This document shows, piece after piece, positions 37,344-46,880 of a stretch of DNA of 64,000 nucleotides. Positions within the stretch are counted from its first letter, which is position 1, and every line of letters starts with the position of its first letter. The DNA comes from Pseudomonadota bacterium (GTDB lineage Bacteria > Pseudomonadota > Gammaproteobacteria > Burkholderiales > Usitatibacteraceae). Under the pieces are notes generated by a model that was not told the DNA's origin, made no database searches, and saw only the letters and a list, made by a program, of their open reading frames with translations. Made by a program: the position numbers and the translations under genes. The DNA lies in the NCBI GenBank assembly GCA_029781595.1, contig JAKOWJ010000034.1:34211-98210 (forward strand), written 5' to 3'.

Positions 37344-38503
37344 GCGCGCCGCCTCGAGGCCGGGCACCGGGCGGACCCCGCGTCGCGCTGGTGCGAAGCC
37401 GCTTCGATGCCTTCGGCGGCGCCGAGCGCTTCGTGCAGTCGGCCGTGGCCGCGCTCTCGGCGCAGGGCGCCACCCTCACCCTCGTCACGCGGCGCTGGCC
37501 CGACGGCGACGGCAGCGCCATCGTCCTGGACCCGTTCTACCTCGGCAGCCTCTGGCGCGACCGCGGCTTCGCGCGCGCCGTCTGCGCCGAGCTGCCGCGC
37601 CGGCACTTCGACCTCGTGCAGTCCCACGAGCGCATCGCCTGCTGCGACGTCTACCGCGCCGGCGACGGCGTGCACGCCGAGTGGCTCGCGCAGCGCGCGC
37701 GCATCCAGTCGCCGCTGGCGCGCCTGGGCACGCGCCTCGCGCCCCACCACCGCTACCTCCTCGCCGCCGAGCGCGCGCTGTTCACCTCGCCACGGCTCAG
37801 GGCGGTGATCTGCAACTCGGAGATGGTGCGCGGCGAGATCGCCGCGCGCTTCGCCACGCCCGCCGACCGGCTCGTGCTCATCCGCAACGCCGTGGACGGC
37901 GCGCGCTTCCACCCCGGGCTGCGCGCCGAGCTGGGGCCGGCGGTGCGCGCCCAACTGGGGATCCCCGCAGGCGCGGCGGTGTTCGCGTTCGTGGGCTCGG
38001 GATTCGAGCGCAAGGGCGTCGGGCCCTTCCTGCACGCCCTGGCGAGGCGCCGCGAGCCCGCCTGGGGCCTGGTCGCCGGCCGCGACAAGCGCGCCGCCCG
38101 CTACCGGGCGCTGGCCGCCCGCCTGGGCCTCGCGGACCGCGTGCGCTTCCTGGGCGGCGTCTCCGACGTGCGGCCCTACCTCGCGTGCGCCGACGCCTTC
38201 GTGCTGCCCACGCTCTACGACCCCTTCCCCAACGCGGCGCTCGAGGCGATGGCGGCCGGGCTGCCCGTGGTGACGAGCGGCAAGTGCGGCGCGGCCGAGG
38301 TCGTGCGCGAGGGCGAGAGCGGGTTCGTGCGCGACGCGCTGGACGTGGCCGGCCTGGCCGAGTGCCTGGACCGCCTGGACCCCGACTCGGCGCGCCGGCT
38401 GGGCGGGGCCGCGCGCGAGGCGGTGGCCGGCCTCACGCCCGAGGCCATGGGACGCGAATACCTCGACCTGTACCGCCGGCTCCTCGGGGGCAAACTGGGA
38501 TAA
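37340..38503 (+). CDS. GT4 glycosyltransferase
   Basis: A 387-residue GT-B enzyme. The N-terminal RFDAFGGAERFVQSAV is the acceptor-side glycine loop. The C-terminal Glycos_transf_1 region has AFVGSGFERKGVGPFLHA, VRFLGGVSDVRPYLACAD and the E-x7-E region in NAALEAMAAGLPVVTSGKCGAAEVV. It resembles WaaG-type lipopolysaccharide core glucosyltransferases. The GTG start at 37340 overlaps the previous stop (GTGA). Donor and acceptor cannot be read from the sequence. Confidence 0.85.
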   Translation: MSAPPRGRAPGGPRVALVRSRFDAFGGAERFVQSAVAALSAQGATLTLVTRRWPDGDGSAIVLDPFYLGSLWRDRGFARAVCAELPRRHFDLVQSHERIACCDVYRAGDGVHAEWLAQRARIQSPLARLGTRLAPHHRYLLAAERALFTSPRLRAVICNSEMVRGEIAARFATPADRLVLIRNAVDGARFHPGLRAELGPAVRAQLGIPAGAAVFAFVGSGFERKGVGPFLHALARRREPAWGLVAGRDKRAARYRALAARLGLADRVRFLGGVSDVRPYLACADAFVLPTLYDPFPNAALEAMAAGLPVVTSGKCGAAEVVREGESGFVRDALDVAGLAECLDRLDPDSARRLGGAAREAVAGLTPEAMGREYLDLYRRLLGGKLG

Positions 38504-38510
38504 TGGCGCG

Positions 38511-40259
<1,749 letters not shown>

Positions 40260-40261
40260 AG

Positions 40262-41377
40262 GTGGCGGACCTGGCCGCGCTGCGCATCCTGCACACCGAG
40301 TCGTCCCTGGGCTGGGGCGGGCAGGAGATCCGCGTGCTCACCGAGGCGCGCGGCGTCGCCCGCCGCGGCCACGCCGTGACGCTCGCCGCGCCCGCCGAGT
40401 CGCGCATCTTCCAGGCGGCCGCCGGCTATGGCCTGGAGGCGGTGGCGATCCCCATCGCGCGCAAGTCGGTCCGCGGGCTGCACGGCATGGTGGGCCTGCT
40501 GCGCGGCCGGCCCTTCGACGTCGTCAACACCCACAGCTCCACGGACAGCTGGCTCGCGGCCATCGCCGTGTGCTGCCTGCGCCGCGCGCCTCCCGTGGTG
40601 CGCACGCGCCACATCTCCGCGCCCTTGCCGCGCAACCTCGCCACGCGCTGGCTGTACCGCAGCGCCACCGAGCGGATCGTCACCACGGGCGAGAAGCTGC
40701 GCCTGCAGGTGATCGCCGAGACGGGCGTGGACCCGGCGCGCGTGGTGTCCATCCCCACCGGCATCGACCTGGAGCGCTTCCAGCCCGGGCCGAAGGCGCA
40801 GGCGCGGCGCGAGCTGGGGCTGGACGAGCAGGCCTTCACCTTCGGCATCGTCGCGACGCTGCGCAGCTGGAAGGGCCACCGCCAGCTCCTGGAGGCACTG
40901 GCCGCGATGCCCGATCCGGGCGCAAGGCTCGTCGTGGTGGGCGACGGCCCGCAGCGCGAGGCCCTCGAGGCGGCCATGGGCGAGCTGCGCCTCGCCGGGC
41001 GCCTGAAGTTCGTCGGCAACCAGGCCGACGTGGCGCCGTGGCTGCGCGCCTTCGACGCCTTCTGCCTGCCGTCCTACGCCAACGAGGGCGTGCCGCAGGC
41101 GCTCATGCAGGCCATGGCCTGCGGGCTGCCGGTCGTCTCCACGCCCGTGGGCAGCATCGAGGAGATCGTGGAGGACGGCCGCACGGGCCTCCTGGTGCCG
41201 CCCAGGGACGTGCCGGCGCTTCGCGCGGCGATGGAGCGCCTGGCCGCCGACGCCGGGCTGCGTGCGCGCCTGGCCTCCGCCGCCCGCGCCGAGGCGCTGA
41301 TGCGCTTCGGCGAGGACCGCATGGTCGAGCGCATGCTGGAAGTCTTCACGGCGGCGACCCGCACCGCGCATGGGTGA
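40262..41377 (+). CDS. GT4 glycosyltransferase
   Basis: A 371-residue GT-B enzyme. The start LRILHTESSLGWGGQEIRVLTEARG is typical of GT4 members in betaproteobacterial core clusters. The donor-binding half has IVATLRSWKGHRQLLEAL, LVVVGDGPQREAL and GVPQALMQAMACGLPVVSTPVGSIEEIV. The GTG start lies two bases after the msbA stop; the end overlaps the next start by eight bases. It is distinct in sequence from the GT4 at 37340. Specific linkage unknown. Confidence 0.85.
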   Translation: MADLAALRILHTESSLGWGGQEIRVLTEARGVARRGHAVTLAAPAESRIFQAAAGYGLEAVAIPIARKSVRGLHGMVGLLRGRPFDVVNTHSSTDSWLAAIAVCCLRRAPPVVRTRHISAPLPRNLATRWLYRSATERIVTTGEKLRLQVIAETGVDPARVVSIPTGIDLERFQPGPKAQARRELGLDEQAFTFGIVATLRSWKGHRQLLEALAAMPDPGARLVVVGDGPQREALEAAMGELRLAGRLKFVGNQADVAPWLRAFDAFCLPSYANEGVPQALMQAMACGLPVVSTPVGSIEEIVEDGRTGLLVPPRDVPALRAAMERLAADAGLRARLASAARAEALMRFGEDRMVERMLEVFTAATRTAHG

Positions 41378-42473
41378 GCGCTTCGCCACGCGCGCGAAGG
41401 TGGTCTCCCGCGCGCTGGCGCGCCGTCTCGCCTCGCCCGGCCTCTCCCGCGCCCCCGCGAGTCCCGCGCGCATCCTCGTCGCGCACCACCTGCTGCTGGG
41501 CGACACGATCATGCTCGCGCCGCTGCTCGCCAAGCTGCGCGCGAACCACCCGCGGGCCGACATCGCGATGACGGTGCCGCCGGCCACCGCGTGCCTGTAC
41601 GCGGCGAGGCCCTGGGGCGTGCGGGCGCTGCCGTTCTCGCCGCGGGAGCCGCGCACGCTCGCGCCGCTCCTCGCCGAGCCGGCCTTCGACCTCGCCGTCG
41701 TCCCGGGCGACAACCGCCACGCCTGGCTCGCCGCGGCGATGGGCGCGCGGCACGTGGTCGCGCACGCCGGCGACGTGCCGGCCACCAAGAACTGGTTCGT
41801 GGACGACGCGCGGCCGATCCGCGCGGCGCCGGCGACGTGGGGCGAGCTGGTCTGCGACCTCGTGGACGGCGCCGATCCCCCGCCCTTCGCAAGGGGGGAC
41901 TGGCCCGCGCCGCCCGCCGCGCCGCTTCCGACGGCGCCGGCCGCGCCCTACTGCGTGCTGCACGTGGGCGCGAGCACGCCGCTCAAGCGCTGGCCGCCGG
42001 AGCGCTGGGCCGCGCTGGCCGAGGCGCTCGCCGCCAAGGGCCTCGCGGTGGTGTGGAGCGGCGGCCGGGGCGAGGAAGCCCTCGTCGCCGCCTGCGACCC
42101 CGCGGGGCGCCACGCCTCCACCGCGGGCACGCTGGACCTCGCGCAGCTCTGGCGCCTCGTCGCCGGCGCCGCGCTGCTCGTGAGCGCCGACACGGGCGTG
42201 GCCCACCTCGGGCGCGCCGCCTTCGCGCCCACGATCACGCTGTTCGGTCCGGGATCCATGACGCTCTGCGATTCCGGCGCCTTCTGGGCCGCGACGCCCT
42301 GGCGGGCGGTGGGCGAGCGCGACTTCCCCTGCCGAGACCAGGCCCGGCTCTTCCGCCGCGACGTCGCCTGGGTGCGACGGTGCTCCCGCGGGCTGGACGA
42401 GTGCCCCGCGCCGCGCTGCATGCACGCCATCGGCGTGGAAGCGGTGCTCGCCGCCGCGGCCGGCCTCACCTGA
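41370..42473 (+). CDS. GT9 heptosyltransferase-like glycosyltransferase
   Basis: A 367-residue second GT9 member. ILVAHHLLLGDTIMLAPLLAKLR and the C-terminal LLVSADTGVAHLGRAAFAPTITLFGPGS are the family motifs. A cysteine-rich tail (CRDQ, CSRGLDECPAPRCM) is unusual. The loop CVLHVGASTPLKRWPPERW binds the ADP-sugar. It is the last of the overlapping cluster; 107 bases follow before the protease gene. It probably acts on lipopolysaccharide core or another heptose-containing glycan. Confidence 0.83.
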   Translation: MGERFATRAKVVSRALARRLASPGLSRAPASPARILVAHHLLLGDTIMLAPLLAKLRANHPRADIAMTVPPATACLYAARPWGVRALPFSPREPRTLAPLLAEPAFDLAVVPGDNRHAWLAAAMGARHVVAHAGDVPATKNWFVDDARPIRAAPATWGELVCDLVDGADPPPFARGDWPAPPAAPLPTAPAAPYCVLHVGASTPLKRWPPERWAALAEALAAKGLAVVWSGGRGEEALVAACDPAGRHASTAGTLDLAQLWRLVAGAALLVSADTGVAHLGRAAFAPTITLFGPGSMTLCDSGAFWAATPWRAVGERDFPCRDQARLFRRDVAWVRRCSRGLDECPAPRCMHAIGVEAVLAAAAGLT

Positions 42474-42580
42474 GCCACCGGGAACCGCCCCGGGCCGCGG
42501 CGGTCCGACTCAGGCAGGCGCCGGCGGAATCCGATCGCGGCACTGCTAGAATTTCCTCCTCCCCCGACCGCCGGACCGCC

Positions 42581-44350
42581 ATGAACCGCCTCGCCCTGCG
42601 CCTCCTCCTCGCCCTCGCCGCCGCGGCCGGCCTCGCCGCCCACGCGGCGCTGCCCGTGGTCCTCGGCGAGCCGGTGGCGGAATCGCCGAAGGCCGCCGCC
42701 GTCGCGGGCCTGCTCACCACCGAGGACGAGTTCCCCGCCCCCCGGCTGCTGCTGCGCGCCCCGGGCGAGGGCGAGCTCGCCGCGATGGACGAGGCCCCGG
42801 GCGGCGCCAAGAAGGTGAAGGTGGGCTTCGGCCGCGAGGTCGCCGCCGAGGCCGAGCCGGGCACCGCCACGGCGTTCGCCTGGAGCCGCGTGGGCGAGTG
42901 GCGCATCGCCAAGCTGCGCGTGCAGTCCCCGGGCGCCAGCGCCCTGCGCGTGGCGCTGCGCATCGCCCCGACGGCCGAGCCCTGGAGCCTTCGCGTGGCC
43001 GGCAGCGACGACGAGACGAAGGCGCTCGGCCCCGTGGCCGAGGCCGGCCCCCTGGGCCGCACCGATCTCTTCTGGACGCCGCTCACCGAGGGCGACGCGC
43101 AGGTGATCGAGATCGCCTCTCCCGTCTCGCAGCCGGCGCCGGACGTGCAGGTCGTTCGCGTGTCGCACCTGGTCACCGGGCCGTCGAGCGGCTTCAAGGT
43201 GACGCCCAAGATCGGCCAGTCGCTGCCCTGCAACATCGACGTGGCGTGCGTCGCGAGCCCCTCCCAGGCGCTGCTCAACGCCGCCGCCTCGGTGGTGCGC
43301 ATGCAGTTCACCTACCCGGACGGGGGTTCCTTCCTGTGCTCCGGGACGCTGCTGAACGACACGGCCTCGGGCACGCAGATCCCGTACCTCTTCTCGGCCA
43401 ACCACTGCTTCGAGGCGGACAGCGCGCCGTACTTCACGGCCGCGCAGAAGCAGCAGGTGGCCAACACGCTCAACAGCTTCTTCTTCTACCAGGCCGCCAC
43501 CTGCGGCAGCCTCGCCACGCCCGCCTTCGTGCAGCGCTTCGGCGGCGCCACCTTCCTGTACAGCAGCCTTTCGCTGGACGTGCTGTTCGTGCGCCTGAAC
43601 GACTGGGCGCCGGCCGGCGCGTTCCTCTCGGGCTGGGACGCCAACGCCATCACGGCGGGCAGCGCCGTCACGGTGCTGCACCACCCGTTCGGCGACCTCA
43701 AGAAATTCTCGTCGGGCACGATGCGCGCGTTCGAGGTGCTGCCCAGCCCGCAGAACGCCTCCGGGGGCTACGCGCGCGTCGAGTACAACCAGGGCGTGAC
43801 GGAGCCGGGCTCGAGCGGCGGCGGCCTGCTCACGTTCTCCGGCGGGCAGTACGTGCTGCGCGGCGGGCTCTTCGGCGGCGATTTCTTCTCCTGCTCCAGC
43901 AAGCAGTCCAACGGCTACTACGTGGGCTCGGACTTCTACTCGCGCTTCGACGCCGCCTACCCCTCGCTCCGGACCTGGCTGGAGGCCACGGGCACGCCGG
44001 ACTTCGACGTGACGGACCTGTGGTACCTGCCGTTCGAGAGCGGCTGGGGCATGAACCTCGTGCAGCACCCGAGCGGCAAGGTCTTCGCGGTCTGGTACAC
44101 CTACGACACGGATTTCGGCCCGCTGTGGCTGGTGATGCCCGACAGCACGTGGACGACCTCCCGCACGCTCACCGGCACGCTCTACCGCGTGAGCGGCCCG
44201 AACTACAACCAGGCCTTCAACGCCGGCAACGTCGTGGCCTCGCCGGTGGGCTCGCTCACCTTCACCTTCACGGACGCGAACAACGGCGCGTTCACGTGGA
44301 CGGTGAACGGCGTCTCGGGCACCAAGAGCATCACGCGCCAGCCCTTCTGA
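42581..44350 (+). CDS. Secreted trypsin-like (lysyl endopeptidase-like) protease with C-terminal beta domain
   Basis: A 589-residue exported S1-type protease. A signal peptide lies at 1-22 (LRLLLALAAAAGLAAHA). A propeptide-like region (about 25-210) precedes the catalytic domain. The triad is His275 in FSANHCF, Asp333 in SLDVLFVRL and Ser412 in EPGSSGGG. Cysteine placement resembles Achromobacter/Lysobacter lysyl endopeptidase. Residues about 475-589 are a separate domain: DLWYLPFESGWGMNLVQHP, FAVWYTYDTDFGPLWLV. Related domains occur at 14122 and 22020. A TAGAAT hexamer lies at 42546-42551. Function outside the cell is likely; the cleavage preference is inference. Confidence 0.85.
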   Translation: MNRLALRLLLALAAAAGLAAHAALPVVLGEPVAESPKAAAVAGLLTTEDEFPAPRLLLRAPGEGELAAMDEAPGGAKKVKVGFGREVAAEAEPGTATAFAWSRVGEWRIAKLRVQSPGASALRVALRIAPTAEPWSLRVAGSDDETKALGPVAEAGPLGRTDLFWTPLTEGDAQVIEIASPVSQPAPDVQVVRVSHLVTGPSSGFKVTPKIGQSLPCNIDVACVASPSQALLNAAASVVRMQFTYPDGGSFLCSGTLLNDTASGTQIPYLFSANHCFEADSAPYFTAAQKQQVANTLNSFFFYQAATCGSLATPAFVQRFGGATFLYSSLSLDVLFVRLNDWAPAGAFLSGWDANAITAGSAVTVLHHPFGDLKKFSSGTMRAFEVLPSPQNASGGYARVEYNQGVTEPGSSGGGLLTFSGGQYVLRGGLFGGDFFSCSSKQSNGYYVGSDFYSRFDAAYPSLRTWLEATGTPDFDVTDLWYLPFESGWGMNLVQHPSGKVFAVWYTYDTDFGPLWLVMPDSTWTTSRTLTGTLYRVSGPNYNQAFNAGNVVASPVGSLTFTFTDANNGAFTWTVNGVSGTKSITRQPF

Positions 44351-44386
44351 GCGCCGCGCGGGCGCAGCCCGTATGATGGGCGGGCC

Positions 44387-45223
44387 ATGGCGCCCGCCTC
44401 CCTCAGCCTCGCCATCGTCACGCACGCGCCGGACGAGCGCCTGCTCGCGCGCACCCTCGCGTGCGCCGCCGAGGCCGTGGCCTTCGCGCGGGAGCGGGGC
44501 ACGCTGGGCGAGGCGACGCTCTTCCTGGTGGACAACGGGCCGGAAGGGCTCGCGCCGATGCTCGCGAGCCTGGCGGAAGCCGCGCTCGCCCGCGCGCCCG
44601 GCACGGCGCTTGCCGTCCTCACCGGCCACGGCAACGTGGGGTTCGGGCGCGGGCACAACCTCGCGATCGCGCAGTCGAAGTCGGATTTCCACCTGATCCT
44701 CAACCCGGACGTGGAGATGGCGCGCGAGGCGCTGCACGAGGCGCTTGCCTGGCTCGGCGCGCACCCGGAGACGGGCGTCATCACGCCGTCGGTGCATTCA
44801 CCCGCGGGCGAGCGCGAGTACCTGGTGAAGGGCGAGCCCACGCCGGGCGTGCTCTTCGTGCGCGGGTTCGTGCCGCGGTTCCTGCGCGGGCCTTTCCGCC
44901 GGCAGCTCGACGCCTACGAGTTGCGGCACCTCGACTGGAACGAGGTGCAGTCGCCCGTCACCTACGCGAGCGGCTGCTTCCTGCTGTGCCGGCGCGCGCT
45001 GCTCGAGCAGGTGCAAGGGTTCGATCCGGGCTACTTCCTCTACTTCGAGGATTTCGACCTCACGCTGCGCCTGTCGAAGGTGACGACGCTCGCGTACCTG
45101 CCGCAGGTGCGGATCGTGCACCACGGCGGTCGGGCGGCGTCGAAGGGGCTGCGCCACATGGCGTGGTTCTACGCTTCGGCGCGGCGGTTCTTCTCGGCCC
45201 ACCGGCACGCAAACGTCGCCTAG
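44387..45223 (+). CDS. GT2 glycosyltransferase (rhamnosyltransferase-like)
   Basis: A 278-residue GT-A enzyme. LAIVTHAPDERLLARTL begins the nucleotide-sugar fold, NVGFGRGHNLAI and LILNPDVEM give the D-x-D-like metal site, and VTYASGCFLLCRRALLEQV plus FLYFEDFDLTLRL resemble WbbL-type rhamnosyltransferases. A TATGAT at 44372 may be its -10. It lies next to the double-glycine peptide cluster, but 123 bases separate it from the first peptide gene and nothing ties it to peptide modification. Confidence 0.85.
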   Translation: MAPASLSLAIVTHAPDERLLARTLACAAEAVAFARERGTLGEATLFLVDNGPEGLAPMLASLAEAALARAPGTALAVLTGHGNVGFGRGHNLAIAQSKSDFHLILNPDVEMAREALHEALAWLGAHPETGVITPSVHSPAGEREYLVKGEPTPGVLFVRGFVPRFLRGPFRRQLDAYELRHLDWNEVQSPVTYASGCFLLCRRALLEQVQGFDPGYFLYFEDFDLTLRLSKVTTLAYLPQVRIVHHGGRAASKGLRHMAWFYASARRFFSAHRHANVA

Positions 45224-45346
45224 CGGCGCGCGGAAATCCGCCCGCGCGTATCCGCGATTCTCGGGCGCGGCGCCTCGCGCGCCTGCCTAGCATGGGTCCC
45301 AAGCCGGTCGCGTCGTCCTCGCGCCCGGCCCATTCCGGAGGACCCC

Positions 45347-45511
45347 ATGAAGACCCTCACCGAACAGGAAGCGCTCGCCATCGCCGGCGGGCTGCCACCC
45401 GGCGCCGCCCTCGACGAGCTTCTCTTCCGGGCACCGGCCGAGCCGCTGCACGATCCCCTGGCGCTCGCCCCGCAGCCCCCCGAGGAAGGCCCGCCCTCGA
45501 GGCCCGACTGA
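45347..45511 (+). CDS. Double-glycine leader peptide 1 (proline-rich core)
   Basis: A 54-residue peptide preceded by GGAGGA. The leader MKTLTEQEALAIAGG is a textbook double-glycine leader, with hydrophobic residues at -4, -7 and -12 positions and GG at 14-15. The predicted core is 39 residues with 11 prolines and a net charge near -5, ending EEGPPSRPD. It has no cysteine. The gene is the first of three such genes upstream of a C39 peptidase ABC exporter. It is probably a secreted bacteriocin-like or signalling peptide; the anionic proline-rich core matches nothing I recognise. Confidence 0.75.
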   Translation: MKTLTEQEALAIAGGLPPGAALDELLFRAPAEPLHDPLALAPQPPEEGPPSRPD

Positions 45512-45587
45512 CCCGCGGGGCGCCACGCCCGCCCGGTCGCCCGGCGCGGCGCCTGTGTCCACGCGACCACCACCCAAGGAGAAGCCC

Positions 45588-45752
45588 ATGAAGGAGATCG
45601 ACAGGAAGCACCTGCCGGACATCCCGGGCGGCCGCACGCCAGGCGACAACGGCTGCGTCCCGTCCTTCCCCGAGCCGCTGGAGTACCCGCCGAACCCGCT
45701 GGGGCCGTTCCCCGGACCGGTGCCGGTGGAACTGCCGGCCGATCCCGTGTAG
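45588..45752 (+). CDS. Double-glycine leader peptide 2 (proline-rich core)
   Basis: A 54-residue peptide. AAGGAG lies 7 bases before the ATG at 45588; an in-frame ATG at 45555 has no ribosome site. The leader MKEIDRKHLPDIPGG has GG at 14-15, exactly as in peptide 1. The 39-residue core has 13 prolines (one third), a single Cys at core position 8, and net charge near -4; it ends VELPADPV. Same leader and core lengths as peptide 1 but little core identity, which suggests a two-peptide system or paralogous pair. Confidence 0.75.
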   Translation: MKEIDRKHLPDIPGGRTPGDNGCVPSFPEPLEYPPNPLGPFPGPVPVELPADPV

Positions 45753-45782
45753 CCCTGAAGCCAACCCCGAAAGGAACCGACC

Positions 45783-45977
45783 ATGAACCTGAACGACATT
45801 CCCGCCCGCATCGACATCCCCGCCATCGACACCACCGCCGCCGAGTCGATCGCCGGCGGCGGCGACAGCTGCTCGCTGGAGAGCCTGCTGCGGGTGACGC
45901 AGGACCTCACGCAGGCGTACGAGAACCTCGTGGACTTCGCCTCCCACGTCATCGGCCGGGTCGCGGGCGAGCCGTAG
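45783..45977 (+). CDS. Double-glycine leader peptide 3 (helical core)
   Basis: A 64-residue peptide with AAAGGA upstream. The leader is longer (26 residues) and ends TAAESIAGG, followed by GDSC. The 38-residue core is not proline-rich; LLRVTQDLTQAYENLVDFAS could form an amphipathic helix. It has one Cys near its N-terminus and net charge near -4. A strong hairpin follows the gene at 46003. The difference from peptides 1 and 2 leaves open whether it is a third effector, a partner or a regulator of export. Confidence 0.72.
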   Translation: MNLNDIPARIDIPAIDTTAAESIAGGGDSCSLESLLRVTQDLTQAYENLVDFASHVIGRVAGEP

Positions 45978-46002
45978 TCGCCCAACAGGACCTTTCCGCC
46001 AA

Positions 46003-46023
46003 GGGGCTGCGATTCGCAGCCCC
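46003..46023 (+). terminator. Hairpin between the peptide genes and the export genes
   Basis: GGGGCTGC-GATTC-GCAGCCCC is a perfect 8-bp stem with a 5-base loop, followed by TCTCCC rather than a true U-tract. As a partial terminator or mRNA-stabilising structure it would let the peptides be made in excess over the transporter. Confidence 0.5.
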
Positions 46024-46034
46024 TCTCCCGGGAG

Positions 46035-46862
46035 ATGGACTTGATCGCCAACGGATTCCAGATCGCCTTCCTCGCATTCGCGGCTCAGTTTCTTGCCATG
46101 CTTCTGGTGAAGGTGTTCATCTGGAAGTTCCCTGGCGCGAACGCCGAGCTGGAGCTCGTGACCCAGACGTCCGCCTGCCTCGTGGCGATCGTCATTCTCT
46201 TCGGCATCGCGCCCGTCCGGCGAATCTGCATGACGCTATTGCGGGCACCGATTCCGAGTGGCGCTTCCTCCGAGTTCGCGTTCGTGCTCGGGATGAAAGC
46301 GACCATTCCCCTGGCGGTCATCGGGGGCTACGCGGCCCTCTCCCTCCTCTTCGGAAATCCGGCATGGATCGTGGACTGGTACCCCCGCTACGACATCGAA
46401 GAGCAGTGGCAGCGCAGCTTCGCTCCCCTGGAAATCCTGCGCCTCGTCGCCATCAGCTGGATCGTGGGCCCGGTCCTCGAGGAGATCGTCTTCCGCGGAC
46501 TCATGTACCGCGCCTTCGAGCGCCAGTACGGATGGATCGTGGCAACCCTCCTCTCCTCGCTCGCCTTCGGCCTGTCGCATTTCGGGAGGATCCTGACCAC
46601 CTTCCTAGGAGCGATCCTCCTCACGTGCGTCATGCGGCGGATGGGATCGCTGCGGGCATCGATGGTCGTGCACGGCACCTACAACTGTCTCGTGTCGTGG
46701 CCGATCCTCGGGGCCGGGATCCTGAGAATGCCGGACGGCACGGTCACCGACGTGTCGACGTGGTGGCTGCACCTCGTCTGCCTGGCATTCGTCGCGGTCG
46801 CGCTGCCGATCTACCTCCGGCTCTCGCGTCACGATCGCACGCCGGTCTCCGCGAAGCCGTAG
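46035..46862 (+). CDS. CPBP-family intramembrane metalloprotease
   Basis: A 275-residue protein with about seven to eight membrane helices. The Abi/CPBP active-site motifs are complete: Glu149-Glu150 and Arg154 in LEEIVFRGLMYRAF, His182 in FGLSHF, and His213/Asn217 in VVHGTYN. CPBP proteins near bacteriocin genes act as immunity proteins or as leader or core processing proteases. GGGAG directly abuts the ATG at 46035, so a TTG at 46041 may be the true start. The gene is visibly richer in A/T than its neighbours, a hint of separate origin. It lies between the peptides and the exporter. Confidence 0.8.
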   Translation: MDLIANGFQIAFLAFAAQFLAMLLVKVFIWKFPGANAELELVTQTSACLVAIVILFGIAPVRRICMTLLRAPIPSGASSEFAFVLGMKATIPLAVIGGYAALSLLFGNPAWIVDWYPRYDIEEQWQRSFAPLEILRLVAISWIVGPVLEEIVFRGLMYRAFERQYGWIVATLLSSLAFGLSHFGRILTTFLGAILLTCVMRRMGSLRASMVVHGTYNCLVSWPILGAGILRMPDGTVTDVSTWWLHLVCLAFVAVALPIYLRLSRHDRTPVSAKP

Positions 46863-46880
46863 TGACCCGGTGAACGGTCG

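Noticed and set aside
45224-45346. GT2 gene at 44387 as part of the peptide system (glycosylated peptides)
   Set aside because: It resembles rhamnosyltransferases for surface glycans, has its own -10-like element, and a 123-base gap separates it from peptide 1. A link cannot be excluded but is not supported.
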